A DNA stretch of 64,000 nt from Vagococcus penaei (GTDB lineage: Bacteria; Bacillota; Bacilli; Lactobacillales; Vagococcaceae). The translations under genes were made by a program, and so were the position numbers. Shown one piece after another: positions 1-8,398 of this stretch (the first letter of the stretch is position 1; the number at the start of each line of letters is the position of its first letter). Below the pieces are notes generated by a model, which made no database searches, had not been told where the DNA came from, and worked only from the letters and a program-made list of their open reading frames with translations. Location of the stretch: contig NZ_CP019609.1 in NCBI RefSeq assembly GCF_001998885.1, positions 1 through 64,000 of the forward strand, written 5' to 3'.

Positions 1-947
1 TAGTTGAAGCACGTGAGATTGCTGAAGTTATTGGGTATCCTTTAATGTTAAAAGCTGCTGCTGGTGGTGGTGGTAAGGGTATTCGTAAAGTATTGATACC
101 AGATGAGCTTGAAGCTAACTTTCAATCAGCTCAGCAAGAAGCTTTGGCAGCTTTCGGTAATGGACAGATGTATCTAGAAAAAATTATTTATCCAGCCAAA
201 CATATCGAAGTTCAAATTTTAGGTGATTCTTTTGGCCATATTATTCATTTGGGTGAACGAGACTGTTCATTACAACGTAGTAATCAAAAAGTTTTAGAAG
301 AAGCACCCGCTTATTTATTGTCTGATGCTTTACGTGATCAAATGGGGCAAGCATCCATTAAAGCAGCTGAAGCAGTTGGCTACGAAAATGCTGGAACTAT
401 TGAATTCTTGGTTGATCAACAACAAAATTTTTATTTCATGGAGATGAATACTCGAATACAAGTAGAACATCCTGTGACAGAAATGGTGACAGGGATTGAT
501 ATTGTTAAATGGCAAATTAAAATTGCAGCAGGTGAGGCATTAACTTTACAACAAGGCGATGTTCATTTAACTGGATTTGCCATAGAATGTCGAATCAATG
601 CCGAAAACCCAGAATTTAACTTTGCGCCTTCACCAGGAACAATTACTAATTTATTATTACCAAGTGGTGGTTTAGGTTTACGCGTTGACAGTGCTATGTA
701 TAGTGGATATACTATTCCACCTTTTTATGATTCAATGATTGCGAAAGTGATTGTTCATGGAGAGACTCGAGTTGAAGCCTTATCTAAAATGCAACGTGCC
801 TTATCAGAATTAGTGACGCAAGGTATTGTTACTAATCAAGAATTTCAATTAGATTTAATTACGCATCCTGATGTGATTTCAGGGGATTATGATACTAGTT
901 TTTTACAAGAAACCTTTTTACCAACATGGAAAAAGGTAGCTAATTAA
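1..947 (+). CDS. accC: Biotin carboxylase subunit of acetyl-CoA carboxylase (5'-partial)
   Basis: AccC carboxylates the biotin carried on AccB using ATP and bicarbonate, the first half-reaction of acetyl-CoA carboxylase in fatty-acid synthesis. The frame is open from the first base of the window, so the N-terminal part of this roughly 450-residue family lies outside. Visible are the glycine-rich ATP-grasp loop [13 protein letters not shown], the [19 protein letters not shown] motif and the catalytic stretch [18 protein letters not shown], which carries the metal- and biotin-binding Glu, Asn and Arg residues, followed by the C-terminal biotin carboxylase domain. The gene ends 19 bases before accD, as in fab/acc operons of lactic acid bacteria. 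The ATG at 45 is internal and is not the real start. No lesion is seen in the part present. Confidence 0.97.
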   Translation, partial: VEAREIAEVIGYPLMLKAAAGGGGKGIRKVLIPDELEANFQSAQQEALAAFGNGQMYLEKIIYPAKHIEVQILGDSFGHIIHLGERDCSLQRSNQKVLEEAPAYLLSDALRDQMGQASIKAAEAVGYENAGTIEFLVDQQQNFYFMEMNTRIQVEHPVTEMVTGIDIVKWQIKIAAGEALTLQQGDVHLTGFAIECRINAENPEFNFAPSPGTITNLLLPSGGLGLRVDSAMYSGYTIPPFYDSMIAKVIVHGETRVEALSKMQRALSELVTQGIVTNQEFQLDLITHPDVISGDYDTSFLQETFLPTWKKVAN

Positions 948-966
948 GAATGGAGGTGACGGTAAG

Positions 967-1821
967 TTGGGATTATTTAAAAAGCGTGAGTACATTCGGA
1001 TTGTACCTTCGCATGCGAAACCAGGAGTAGCAGATATCAATAAACCGTCTGTTCCAGATAAAATGTGGGAAAAATGTCCTAGTTGTCACAAGCCGCTATA
1101 CCGTAAAAAATTAGGAGTTGAACGAACCTGCCACCATTGTGGGTATGGCTTTCGAATTGGGGCTAAAGAGCGTTTGTCGCTCATAGTCGATCAGGATAGT
1201 TTTCAGGAATGGGATAATAATTTGTCATTTAGCGATCCATTAAATTTTCCGGGATATATGGAAAAATTTAAACAAGCACAAGAAACAACAGGATTAGATG
1301 AGGCAGTAATTACAGGTAAATGTAAGATTGGTGGTTTTGAGACCGTTATTGGTGTAATGGATAGTCAATTTATTATGGGAAGTATGAGTCAATTAGTTGG
1401 TGAGAAGATTACCCGAGCATTTGAAAAAGCAACGGAACAAAAACTGCCAATTATTTTATTTACCGCTTCGGGTGGTGCTAGGATGCAAGAAGGTATTTTG
1501 TCTTTAATGCAGATGGCAAAAGTATCTGGTGCTGTCAAAACTCATAGTGAAGCAGGTTTGTTATATATCACTGTATTGACTGATCCAACAACTGGCGGCG
1601 TCACAGCGAGTTTTGCCATGCAAGGAGACATTATCTTAGCAGAACCCCAAGCATTGATTGGTTTTGCTGGTCGTCGTGTGATTGAGCAAACAATTAGACA
1701 GCAATTACCGGAAGATTTTCAGCGAGCTGAATTTTTATTAGAGCATGGGTTTATTGATAAAATTGTTCTTAGAAAAGATCTTAGAGCGACATTAGAAACG
1801 CTATTAATGCTACATAAATGA
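967..1821 (+). CDS. accD: Acetyl-CoA carboxylase carboxyltransferase subunit beta
   Basis: AccD pairs with AccA to transfer the carboxyl group from carboxybiotin to acetyl-CoA, giving malonyl-CoA in the cytosol. The 284-residue length is typical. A zinc ribbon sits near residues 37-57 (CPSC...CHHC), followed by the crotonase-like carboxyltransferase fold with the oxyanion-hole region [12 protein letters not shown]. The start is TTG at 967, supported by a good ribosome-binding site (GGAGGTGA just upstream) and by the conserved N-terminus GLFKKR. It lies between accC and accA in one operon. Confidence 0.97.
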   Translation: MGLFKKREYIRIVPSHAKPGVADINKPSVPDKMWEKCPSCHKPLYRKKLGVERTCHHCGYGFRIGAKERLSLIVDQDSFQEWDNNLSFSDPLNFPGYMEKFKQAQETTGLDEAVITGKCKIGGFETVIGVMDSQFIMGSMSQLVGEKITRAFEKATEQKLPIILFTASGGARMQEGILSLMQMAKVSGAVKTHSEAGLLYITVLTDPTTGGVTASFAMQGDIILAEPQALIGFAGRRVIEQTIRQQLPEDFQRAEFLLEHGFIDKIVLRKDLRATLETLLMLHK

Positions 1822-1840
1822 CAGGTAGGTGATTAGTAAA

Positions 1841-2644
1841 ATGACTCAGATAAAACAAAAAAGTGCTAGTGAAATTGTTGCTTTAGCACGCGCTGCTGAT
1901 CGTTTAACCGCACGCGACTATATTGATGGATTGTTTGACACATTTATTGAGTGTCATGGTGATCGTTATTTTGGTGACGATGCGGCTATTGTTGGCGGTA
2001 TTGCTAAACTTGGCCAACAAGCAGTTACTGTAATTGGGATTCAAAAAGGACGCGATTTAACTGAGAATATTGAGACCCGTTTTGGTTCACCGACACCTGA
2101 AGGCTACCGAAAAGCATTACGGTTGATGAAACAAGCTGAAAAGTTTAAACGGCCAATTATCACATTTGTCAATACACCTGGTGCTTTTTGCGGAGTGGAA
2201 GCAGAAGAACGTGGAGAAGGTGAGGCTATTGCTCGTAATTTGTATGAAATGAGTCATTTAAAAGTACCGATTATTGCGATTATTACTGGTGAAGGTGGTA
2301 GTGGTGGTGCTTTAGCCTTAGCTGTAGGTAATCAGGTTTGGATGATGGAGCATAGTATTTATTCTATTCTATCACCAGAAGGCTTTGCAACGATTCTATG
2401 GAAAGACAGCAGTTTAGCAGCAAAAGCAGCTGATGTTATGAAATTAACAGCAACAGATTTATTAAAATTACAAGTAATTGACCAAATTATTCCTGAAACT
2501 GTCAAAGAAACTGGTGACACTCTCGAAAAAGAAAAAATGTTGCAAAATTTGACAATTTTATTAGAAAAAAAATTGCATGATTTGAGTCAATTAACTGAAA
2601 AAGAATTGGTAGAACAACGTTTGGCTCGATTTAGACAATATTAA
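1841..2644 (+). CDS. accA: Acetyl-CoA carboxylase carboxyltransferase subunit alpha
   Basis: AccA is the partner of AccD in the carboxyltransferase heterotetramer. The protein is short (267 residues from this start), as in Gram-positive bacteria. Family motifs include [19 protein letters not shown], the glycine-rich [15 protein letters not shown] oxyanion-hole segment and the [15 protein letters not shown] region. An in-frame GTG lies at 1829, but the ribosome-binding site AGGTGA at 1827-1832 is 8 bases before the ATG at 1841, so I choose the ATG. It is the last gene of the operon and is followed directly by a terminator. Confidence 0.95.
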   Translation: MTQIKQKSASEIVALARAADRLTARDYIDGLFDTFIECHGDRYFGDDAAIVGGIAKLGQQAVTVIGIQKGRDLTENIETRFGSPTPEGYRKALRLMKQAEKFKRPIITFVNTPGAFCGVEAEERGEGEAIARNLYEMSHLKVPIIAIITGEGGSGGALALAVGNQVWMMEHSIYSILSPEGFATILWKDSSLAAKAADVMKLTATDLLKLQVIDQIIPETVKETGDTLEKEKMLQNLTILLEKKLHDLSQLTEKELVEQRLARFRQY

Positions 2645-2690
2645 AAAGCAATTAGACAATTATTTCAGATTGTCTAATTGCTTTTTCTTA
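2643..2690 (+). terminator. Intrinsic terminator of the acc operon
   Basis: A 17-bp perfect stem (AAAAAGCAATTAGACAA pairs with 2670-2686) is followed by T-rich sequence. The stem begins within the accA stop codon. The A-rich left arm means it could also terminate the convergent gene on the minus strand. Confidence 0.9.
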
Positions 2691-3548
2691 ATTTTTTTTA
2701 AGTGTAAAGCCTCTGCCGACTACTTCGCTTGCACTATGAATTGTAATGAAAGCTTCTGGATCAATATCTAAAATAGCTTGCTTGATGTCAACGAAGTTTT
2801 CTTCACGAATTACAGTCATAATCATTTTACTTTTATCTAAATTCAAGCCGCCTTCGATTGGAATATAAGTGACACCACAATTTAAATCGGTAACTAATTT
2901 TTCACGAATCGCTTCATATTTAGTAGAAATAACAAAGAGATTTTTTGAAAAATCCGGTCCAACTTTAACTGTATCAATCATTCGACTTGTTAAGTATAGA
3001 GTAATAAGAGCAAATAAGACAGTTTGAATATCGAAGACAAACAAGGCACTTAGTATCACTAATCCATCACAAATACCTAGTAAAATACCAAGGCGTAAAT
3101 CCACAAATTTTTGGATGAGTAAGGCAAGTAATGATGTCCCACCAGTTGAGCCGTTACCTAGATAAACTAATCCTACACCTGTACCAATAAAGAGTCCCCC
3201 GAAAATACTTGCAAGAATGGGCTCGTTAATACCAATATCAACACCAGATAATAAAGAAACGAAAAGAGGGACAGCAAAACTACCATAAATACTTTTGCTA
3301 AAAACTTCTTTTCCTAACATTATCCAACATAATGCCAATAAGACTACATTTGATATAAGTAAAACGATACTTGGAGTCCAGCCTAGTTTATCATTTAAAA
3401 TGATGGTTAAACCATTAATTCCACCAGCAACAATTTTATTTGGTAATAAAAATACATCGAATCCAATAGCAACACCTAAAGAACCAATAGTAATTAAAAG
3501 AATATCAGTCAATCGGCGACCGATAGTATTATGTAATTTTTGAATCAT
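2688..3548 (-). CDS. YitT family membrane protein (DUF161 + DUF2179)
   Basis: The N-terminal part (about residues 10-175) has hydrophobic helices with the YitT-type motif FLLPNKIVAGGINGLTII and a second repeat around GNGSTGGTSLLALL. The C-terminal part (about residues 195-283) is a soluble DUF2179 domain with NCGVTYIPIEGG and the ending SASEVVGRGF. The family is widespread in Firmicutes; its molecular function is not established, and transport has been suggested. At 286 residues it is full length. It is monocistronic, is convergent with the acc operon and shares the terminator region. The ribosome-binding site GGAGGAGATAAAC is just upstream of the ATG. Confidence 0.88.
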   Translation of the reverse strand: MIQKLHNTIGRRLTDILLITIGSLGVAIGFDVFLLPNKIVAGGINGLTIILNDKLGWTPSIVLLISNVVLLALCWIMLGKEVFSKSIYGSFAVPLFVSLLSGVDIGINEPILASIFGGLFIGTGVGLVYLGNGSTGGTSLLALLIQKFVDLRLGILLGICDGLVILSALFVFDIQTVLFALITLYLTSRMIDTVKVGPDFSKNLFVISTKYEAIREKLVTDLNCGVTYIPIEGGLNLDKSKMIMTVIREENFVDIKQAILDIDPEAFITIHSASEVVGRGFTLKKN

Positions 3549-3729
3549 GTTTATCTCCTCCAGATTGCATGATAACGCATTTTTATGAGTAATGCAATAT
3601 AACTTTACAGTAAATTTTCATTAATTTAATAAATGATGTTATGTATTGAATTAAAGGATTAGTCTAGTTCAATTGAATGATAGTTCAGTAGGAATCAGAC
3701 TTTAGACGCATGAAATGAATCGTAAGACT

Positions 3730-3738
3730 TGCTATAAT
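3730..3738 (+). promoter_or_regulatory. Extended -10 promoter for the DUF697-like gene
   Basis: TGCTATAAT is a TGn-extended consensus -10 element about 50 bases upstream of the start codon. No good -35 hexamer is seen at 16-18 bases, which is tolerated by extended -10 promoters. Confidence 0.55.
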
Positions 3739-3786
3739 ATGTTTAACTGGTCAAGTATATACTTTAGTTAATAAGGAGTGATTGCG

Positions 3787-4200
3787 ATGGTTGTCAGTAA
3801 AGAAGCTAAAAAAATTATTCATACGGCGGCAGTTGCCGCAGGAGGTGTCGGTGTAACGCCAATTCCTTTTGCTGATTCAGTTATTTTGTTACCAATCCAA
3901 ACAGCGATGATTGTTAAGTTATATCGTTTGAATAATAAAAAAGTGTCCGCTGGTACTAAAAAGGGGATTGTTACATCACTTACTGTCTCAACAATCGGAA
4001 AAGGGATTGCTGGAAATTTATTTAAATTCTTCCCAGGTGTTGGTACAGTCACTGGTGGCGTGATGAATGCTACCGTTGCTGTTGCATTAACAGAGATGAT
4101 AGGTTTTTCAATTGCTGATGCTTTAGAAAATGACAAAGTAGATGATGTTACTGATTTACTGAGTGTCGTTTCAGAGGCAAGTCGACTAATCAAACGTTAG
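3787..4200 (+). CDS. Small DUF697-like membrane-associated protein
   Basis: This is a 137-residue protein of unknown function. It begins with a short Lys-rich segment and then has Gly/Ala/Val-rich hydrophobic stretches (AAVAAGGVGVTPIPFADSVI and FPGVGTVTGGVMNATVAVAL). The pattern of two glycine-rich hydrophobic segments separated by a basic loop matches DUF697-type proteins, which often accompany GTPases. Here it stands alone with its own promoter and terminator. The ATG at 3787 is preferred over the GTG at 3778 because AAGGAGTG sits 6 bases before it. Confidence 0.7.
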   Translation: MVVSKEAKKIIHTAAVAAGGVGVTPIPFADSVILLPIQTAMIVKLYRLNNKKVSAGTKKGIVTSLTVSTIGKGIAGNLFKFFPGVGTVTGGVMNATVAVALTEMIGFSIADALENDKVDDVTDLLSVVSEASRLIKR

Positions 4201-4234
4201 TCTTATCTAAATTTTAGGTAAGGCTATTTTTTTT
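4199..4234 (+). terminator. Intrinsic terminator
   Basis: AGTCTTATCTAA pairs with 4214-4225, including G-T pairs, and is followed by an eight-T run. It starts inside the stop codon of the preceding gene. Confidence 0.75.
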
Positions 4235-4322
4235 GTTTAATTTGCTATACTATAATAGATGAAGAATTGCTGACTAACACAGATTTCAATAATGTATATA
4301 AAACTAGAAAGTAGGCTATGAG

Positions 4323-4754
4323 ATGAGTAAAAAAACACATTATTTATCTAAAAAATATGTAACAATTACTTGGTGGGTAGTCACGATACCTACAAGTCTG
4401 CTATTTGGCGCCGTTTTTGTGTTAGCACTTGTTGGTTTTGTTCCAAAGTCAGAGCTAATTAGTAGTATACTAGGGTTCTTGACTTTAAGTATTTTACCTG
4501 TTATTTGTGGTCAAATTATCGCTTTATTTGGTTTGAAGTCAATACCTAAATCAGAAAAATGGTTATATTTTTATATTATATTTGGTCTATTGATTGGGTT
4601 TAGTTTTGTTGGATTAGGGTATAGTATTGGTGGTATTATTGGATTAAAAGAGTTAACGCACAGTCGAAAACGCTATAAAAAAAAGAGTCGCTCGCGAGCT
4701 AATAAAAAAGTTAAGCGTATAAAAACTGCGAAAAAGTCTCAGTCGATGGGATAA
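4323..4754 (+). CDS. Small membrane protein with polybasic tail (paralogue 1)
   Basis: I do not recognise the family. The 143-residue protein has three or four predicted membrane segments (about residues 14-36, 45-70 and 82-107) and a strongly basic C-terminus rich in Lys and Arg (KRYKKKSRSRANKKVKR). It shares layout and local motifs with the next gene: a WWV segment in helix 1, then GQIIALFGLKSIPKSEKW against GQGFALLGLDRVPRSREW. The basic tail would lie in the cytoplasm under the positive-inside rule. A -10-like TATAAT lies at 4251-4256. Confidence 0.65.
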   Translation: MSKKTHYLSKKYVTITWWVVTIPTSLLFGAVFVLALVGFVPKSELISSILGFLTLSILPVICGQIIALFGLKSIPKSEKWLYFYIIFGLLIGFSFVGLGYSIGGIIGLKELTHSRKRYKKKSRSRANKKVKRIKTAKKSQSMG

Positions 4755-4837
4755 CTTTTAATTCTTTAAAAGGTGTGCTAAATATAATATGTTATAATGA
4801 TTTTAAGATAGAAATTTAATGTGTCAGGGGAGCTTTT

Positions 4838-5290
4838 ATGAAACGAGAATCGATTGGTCAACTTTTAATTAAAATTGCATGGTGGGTCCGTACTGTTGTA
4901 TTGATTATTCCAACCATTTTATTAGTCGGCCTAACTTTTTCGCTATTTAGTTACGAAGATGTGTTTCGCCCCATTTTATTTGTTGGTAACTTAACTGGTT
5001 TTTTTAGTATTTATTTATTGATATTAATTCTTGGTCAAGGATTTGCATTGCTTGGATTAGATCGGGTACCACGTTCGCGCGAATGGTCGATTGCTTTTAT
5101 TGCTCTTGGGGCAATTAGTTTTATTAGTATTTCGGGCTTAATTTATGTGATTGGTGCAATTTTATGTTTAAGAGAGCGAGAAACACGTTTACTACATCTT
5201 TATAAAGTGAAGAAAGAACAATTTGACCGACAAAATGAACAAAAAACAATCCGAAAAGTTAAGCGAAAAAGAAAAAAACTTAAATCTTAG
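4838..5290 (+). CDS. Small membrane protein with polybasic tail (paralogue 2)
   Basis: This 150-residue protein appears to be a diverged tandem paralogue of the preceding gene: a WWV motif in the first helix, a shared GQxxALxGL...P+S+EW signature between helices, and an extended C-terminal tail of mixed Lys/Arg/Glu/Gln ending in KVKRKRKKLKS. Function unknown. A TATAAT lies just upstream and AGGGGAGC is the ribosome-binding site before the ATG at 4838, so it may be transcribed separately from its paralogue. Confidence 0.65.
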   Translation: MKRESIGQLLIKIAWWVRTVVLIIPTILLVGLTFSLFSYEDVFRPILFVGNLTGFFSIYLLILILGQGFALLGLDRVPRSREWSIAFIALGAISFISISGLIYVIGAILCLRERETRLLHLYKVKKEQFDRQNEQKTIRKVKRKRKKLKS

Positions 5291-5334
5291 TCATGTGAGT
5301 ATCTAGAATTTTTTAATATTTAGGAGGATTAATC

Positions 5335-5739
5335 ATGAAACGCACTATCTATTTTAGTTTGGGCTGTGTAACTTTTGTTTTAGGAACAATTGGAGTATTT
5401 GTTCCAATTTTACCGACTGTTCCATTTTATTTAGCAACATCTTTTTTATGGTTAAGAAGCTCGCCGAAAGCACATGCCTACTTGATTGAAACGACTTGGT
5501 ATAAAAAATATATCCAAGAATTAATTGTGGAAAAACAGATGAAAACAACTCAATTACTCGGTATATTAGCCGCAGTTTTCTTTATTTTATTAATTCCATT
5601 TATTTTGGTTCCAAATACAGTTATGCGTATTAGTCTAATTATAGTTTTTCTAGGTCACTGTATTTTCTTTCCGCTTTATTTTAATAAAAAACAGCGACTC
5701 AATCATAAAAGCAGTCAAAAATCTGAAATCAAATCATAA
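5335..5739 (+). CDS. DUF454 (YbaN) family inner-membrane protein
   Basis: The 134-residue protein carries the DUF454 signature: GxxGVFVPILPTVPFYLATSFLW followed by SSPKAHAYL. Membrane segments lie at about residues 5-35, 77-98 and 101-118. The family is conserved in bacteria without an assigned biochemical role. The ribosome-binding site TAGGAGG precedes the ATG. It is followed by a palindrome that now carries an insertion sequence, so its original terminator has been split by transposition. Confidence 0.8.
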   Translation: MKRTIYFSLGCVTFVLGTIGVFVPILPTVPFYLATSFLWLRSSPKAHAYLIETTWYKKYIQELIVEKQMKTTQLLGILAAVFFILLIPFILVPNTVMRISLIIVFLGHCIFFPLYFNKKQRLNHKSSQKSEIKS

Positions 5740-5757
5740 TTTTGAACGATTAAAGTA

Positions 5758-5787
5758 AACCGACCATTCTAGCTAGAATGGTCGGTT
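5758..5787. repeat. Perfect 30-bp palindrome, left copy flanking the IS
   Basis: The 15-base arm AACCGACCATTCTAG is followed by its exact reverse complement. An identical copy lies at 7323-7352 immediately beyond the right end of the insertion sequence, so the two are direct repeats bordering the element. The palindrome lies between two convergent genes and was probably their bidirectional terminator. Confidence 0.92.
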
Positions 5788-7322
5788 CAGACTGTAGACA
5801 AAGTATCAAAAATTTGATACTTTGTCTTTTTTTCTTGGTAAAATAGAGAAAAGGAGTTGCTTCCATGCTAAAAAAACAAGATATGAGCAAACGTAATCAA
5901 ATTGGTTTTTATTCTCTAGAAGATTTAGTTCCCAAGGAACATCTATTAAGAGATATTGATAAATATGTAGATTTTAATTTTATTTATAAGTTAGTTGAAG
6001 ATAAATACGATGAATCAAATGGCCGCCCTAGTATAGATCCGGTTCTATTAATTAAACTTCCGTTGATTCAGTATCTTTATGGTATAAAAAGTATGAGACA
6101 AACTATTAAAGATGTTGAGGTTAACATGGCTTATCGCTGGTTTTTAGGTTTGGATATCGAAGATGCTGTTCCTCACTTCTCAACCTTTGGCAAAAATTAT
6201 TCTAGAAGATTTCGTGGTACAGATATCTTTGAACAAATATTTTACGGCATATTAGAACAGTGTATTGAAGCTGAATTAGTGGATACTTCTGAAGTATTTA
6301 TTGATGGTACTCATATAAAAGCACATGCAAATAATAAAAAATATGAAAGTAACGAAGTTACTGAAGAAACTCTTTTTTATGTGGAATCACTACAAAAAGA
6401 AGTTGAAATAGATAGAGAAAAAAGATTAAAAAAGCCCTTAAAAAGAAGAGAGGAAAGTGAAAATCAGGTAAAACATAAAAAAATTAGTAAAACAGATGAT
6501 GAGAGTGGTTGGTTCCATAAAGGAGAGCATAAACAGGTTTTTGCTTATGCTGCACAAGTAGCATGTGACAAGAATGGTTGGGTTTTAGGATATACAACTC
6601 ATCCTGGTAATCAACATGATAGTCGGACATTCATCGATATCTATAATAAATTACAAAGTCACTTTACCTTAGATAAATTAGTAATGGACGCTGGATACAA
6701 AACACCTGGTATAGCCCATTTATTATTTCAAAATAATTTAACACCTATTTTTCCATATAAAAGACCTATGACCAAAAAAGGATTTTATAAAAAACATGAT
6801 TATGTTTACGATGAATACTACGATCAATATATCTGCCCTAATGTGAAAATTTTAAGCTATACAACAACTAACAGAGACGGATATCGTGAATACAAAAGTA
6901 ATACGTCTGATTGTAGTCAATGCCCTTTGATTGCCTATTGTACTGAGTCAAAAGAAAAGAGGAAATTAATTCAACGACATTTATGGGAAAATGATATGGA
7001 ACGTTGTGAAGACATACGTCATTCCCTTGGAATGAAAGCTATATATAATAATCGAAAACAAACAATTGAGCGATTATTTGGAACGGCAAAAGAATTTCAT
7101 GGCTTACGTTACACTAATTTAATTGGGAAAGAAAAAATGCACATGAAAATTGGGCTCACTTTCGCATGCCTTAACATTAAAAAATTAGCAAAAATGCTTA
7201 AATTAAGAGACCTGAAGGGCTCTATTTTTTTATCTATTTTGGGAATTTTATCAAAAATAATGATAAGATACAAAAAAACAAACCAATTACCCTTTATGAG
7301 CAACTGGTTTGTCTTCAATCTG
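5788..7322 (+). mobile_element. IS1182-family insertion sequence (1535 bp)
   Basis: The ends are imperfect inverted repeats: CAGACTGTAGACAAA at the left and, read inward from the right, CAGATTGAAGACAAA (13 of 15 identical). The element encodes one DDE transposase and is bordered on both sides by identical 30-bp palindromes. I therefore place the boundaries at the first base after the left palindrome and the last base before the right one. Family assignment rests on the transposase. Confidence 0.9.
5797..5832 (+). terminator. Terminator-like hairpin inside the left IS end
   Basis: GACAAAGTATCAAA is followed by its reverse complement at 5813-5826 and then a T-run. It overlaps the left inverted repeat and lies upstream of the transposase, so it would block read-through transcription from outside the element. 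Confidence 0.75.
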
Positions 7323-7337
7323 AACCGACCATTCTAG
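5865..7337 (+). CDS. IS1182-family DDE transposase
   Basis: The 490-residue protein has an N-terminal DUF772-type region (NGRPSIDPVLLIKLPLIQYL and a later HFSTFGKN) and a DDE catalytic core. Likely catalytic residues are Asp147 in IDGTHIKAHAN, Asp275 in VMDAGYKT and Glu402 in QTIERLFGTAKE, followed by the family ending HGLRYTNLIG. Between D1 and D2 lies a charged Lys/Glu insertion. The reading frame does not stop inside the element: it runs through the right inverted repeat and ends at a TAG within the flanking palindrome, so the last few residues are encoded by the target. The gene looks intact. The ribosome-binding site is AAGGAG. Confidence 0.93.
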   Translation: MLKKQDMSKRNQIGFYSLEDLVPKEHLLRDIDKYVDFNFIYKLVEDKYDESNGRPSIDPVLLIKLPLIQYLYGIKSMRQTIKDVEVNMAYRWFLGLDIEDAVPHFSTFGKNYSRRFRGTDIFEQIFYGILEQCIEAELVDTSEVFIDGTHIKAHANNKKYESNEVTEETLFYVESLQKEVEIDREKRLKKPLKRREESENQVKHKKISKTDDESGWFHKGEHKQVFAYAAQVACDKNGWVLGYTTHPGNQHDSRTFIDIYNKLQSHFTLDKLVMDAGYKTPGIAHLLFQNNLTPIFPYKRPMTKKGFYKKHDYVYDEYYDQYICPNVKILSYTTTNRDGYREYKSNTSDCSQCPLIAYCTESKEKRKLIQRHLWENDMERCEDIRHSLGMKAIYNNRKQTIERLFGTAKEFHGLRYTNLIGKEKMHMKIGLTFACLNIKKLAKMLKLRDLKGSIFLSILGILSKIMIRYKKTNQLPFMSNWFVFNLNRPF

Positions 7338-7352
7338 CTAGAATGGTCGGTT
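7323..7352. repeat. Perfect 30-bp palindrome, right copy flanking the IS
   Basis: Identical to the palindrome at 5758-5787. It immediately follows the right inverted repeat of the element and contains the transposase stop codon (TAG at 7335-7337). Confidence 0.92.
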
Positions 7353-7358
7353 TATACG

Positions 7359-8042
7359 TTAAAAACGGTTTTCTGAATAGTGGATAGTGCCACTAGAATA
7401 TACTTTGGCATAATTATATTTATTATCGTCAGTTGATAGTGATGTTGAAGAGCTATTTGTAGTTTGTGTTACGCTTTGAGAGTGAATTTGAATAACTCTA
7501 AATCCTCCACTTTTATCAGTCCCACTTTTGATATCTTGATAACTATTGTCTTTTTTATACAAAGAACTTTCTTTTAAAAATGCCAGTGCTTGTTGATAAG
7601 ATGGCGGTGTATTTTTCTCTTCAAGCGCTTTTTTTTGTTTATCCTGTTCTTTTAGTTCATCTTGATAATTATCAGCCTTAAAATCAGTTGCTTCTGCATA
7701 GGCGTTAGCTGGGTGATCACCAAAAAAATTAGTTTCCATAATGATATCATATTCGTTTGTTCCAATTTCAACAATCGCTTGATTTGATGTATCAATGACT
7801 TCTTGAGGCCAATTATCATTCTTAAAAGGTAAGCTTGTATCATAAAGATTTTGAAAGAGGGAGTATGCCAAATGAATGTCAGTATTATTGTGAACAAGTC
7901 CTGCAAAATGGACAGCTTTCATCCATATTTCAGGAAAATCTTTTTTTGCCTCTGATTCAGTTGGCATTGTTTTAATCAGTTCATAAAATCCAGTACTATT
8001 TTTAACCAGTTCTTTACCAGCCGGCGCTTTTTGTTTCAGCAT
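7359..8042 (-). CDS. Uncharacterised protein, third ORF of a coiled-coil cassette
   Basis: I do not recognise this 227-residue protein. It has no signal peptide or membrane segment of its own. The N-terminal half is globular (MKAVHFAGLVHNNTDIHLAY), a charged Lys/Glu/Gln-rich helix lies at about residues 128-148, and the C-terminus is rich in Ser/Thr and Tyr (QTTNSSSTSLSTDDN). Its ATG overlaps the stop of the preceding ORF in an A8-TGCTGA context. One additional A in that run would fuse the two ORFs into a single protein of about 345 residues with an N-terminal membrane anchor. It may thus be either a coupled gene or the 3' half of a frameshifted gene. Confidence 0.6.
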   Translation of the reverse strand: MLKQKAPAGKELVKNSTGFYELIKTMPTESEAKKDFPEIWMKAVHFAGLVHNNTDIHLAYSLFQNLYDTSLPFKNDNWPQEVIDTSNQAIVEIGTNEYDIIMETNFFGDHPANAYAEATDFKADNYQDELKEQDKQKKALEEKNTPPSYQQALAFLKESSLYKKDNSYQDIKSGTDKSGGFRVIQIHSQSVTQTTNSSSTSLSTDDNKYNYAKVYSSGTIHYSENRF

Positions 8043-8395
8043 TTTTTTTCGATTTCTGATAATAATTTTTTTCTTGTATTGTCAGCCTGATATGTATCAA
8101 AAAGGAGTTTATCGAATGCTTTTTTTTGTAAATCAAATTGGTTGAGAGCAGTTTTATGAGCAGACATGATTTTATCATAGTAGATTTTTTTATCTTGATT
8201 CGTGTAATTTAGTGTTTCGATTTGGTTATTAATTTTATCAATTTTTTCCTGATTATCAGTCAAAATTTGTAAGGAACGTGCTCCTCTTTTTTGATGAAGC
8301 ATTAGGGTATAGCACGATAAAATAAGCGTCACAAGGATTAATACAATCATAATCCGATGTCTGTGTGATTTAGCAGGTTTATTTTTAGTAATCAT
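8036..8395 (-). CDS. Single-pass membrane coiled-coil protein, second ORF of the cassette
   Basis: The 119-residue protein has a basic N-terminus (MITKNKPAKSHRHR), one membrane helix at about residues 14-31 and then a long Lys/Asp/Gln-rich helical region likely to form a coiled coil outside the cell (type II topology inferred from the positive-inside rule). It starts 3 bases after the stop of the first ORF, with AGAAGGGAAC as ribosome-binding site, and ends in an overlap with the third ORF at an A8 run. No family recognised. Confidence 0.6.
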   Translation of the reverse strand: MITKNKPAKSHRHRIMIVLILVTLILSCYTLMLHQKRGARSLQILTDNQEKIDKINNQIETLNYTNQDKKIYYDKIMSAHKTALNQFDLQKKAFDKLLFDTYQADNTRKKLLSEIEKKC

Positions 8396-8398
8396 TTG

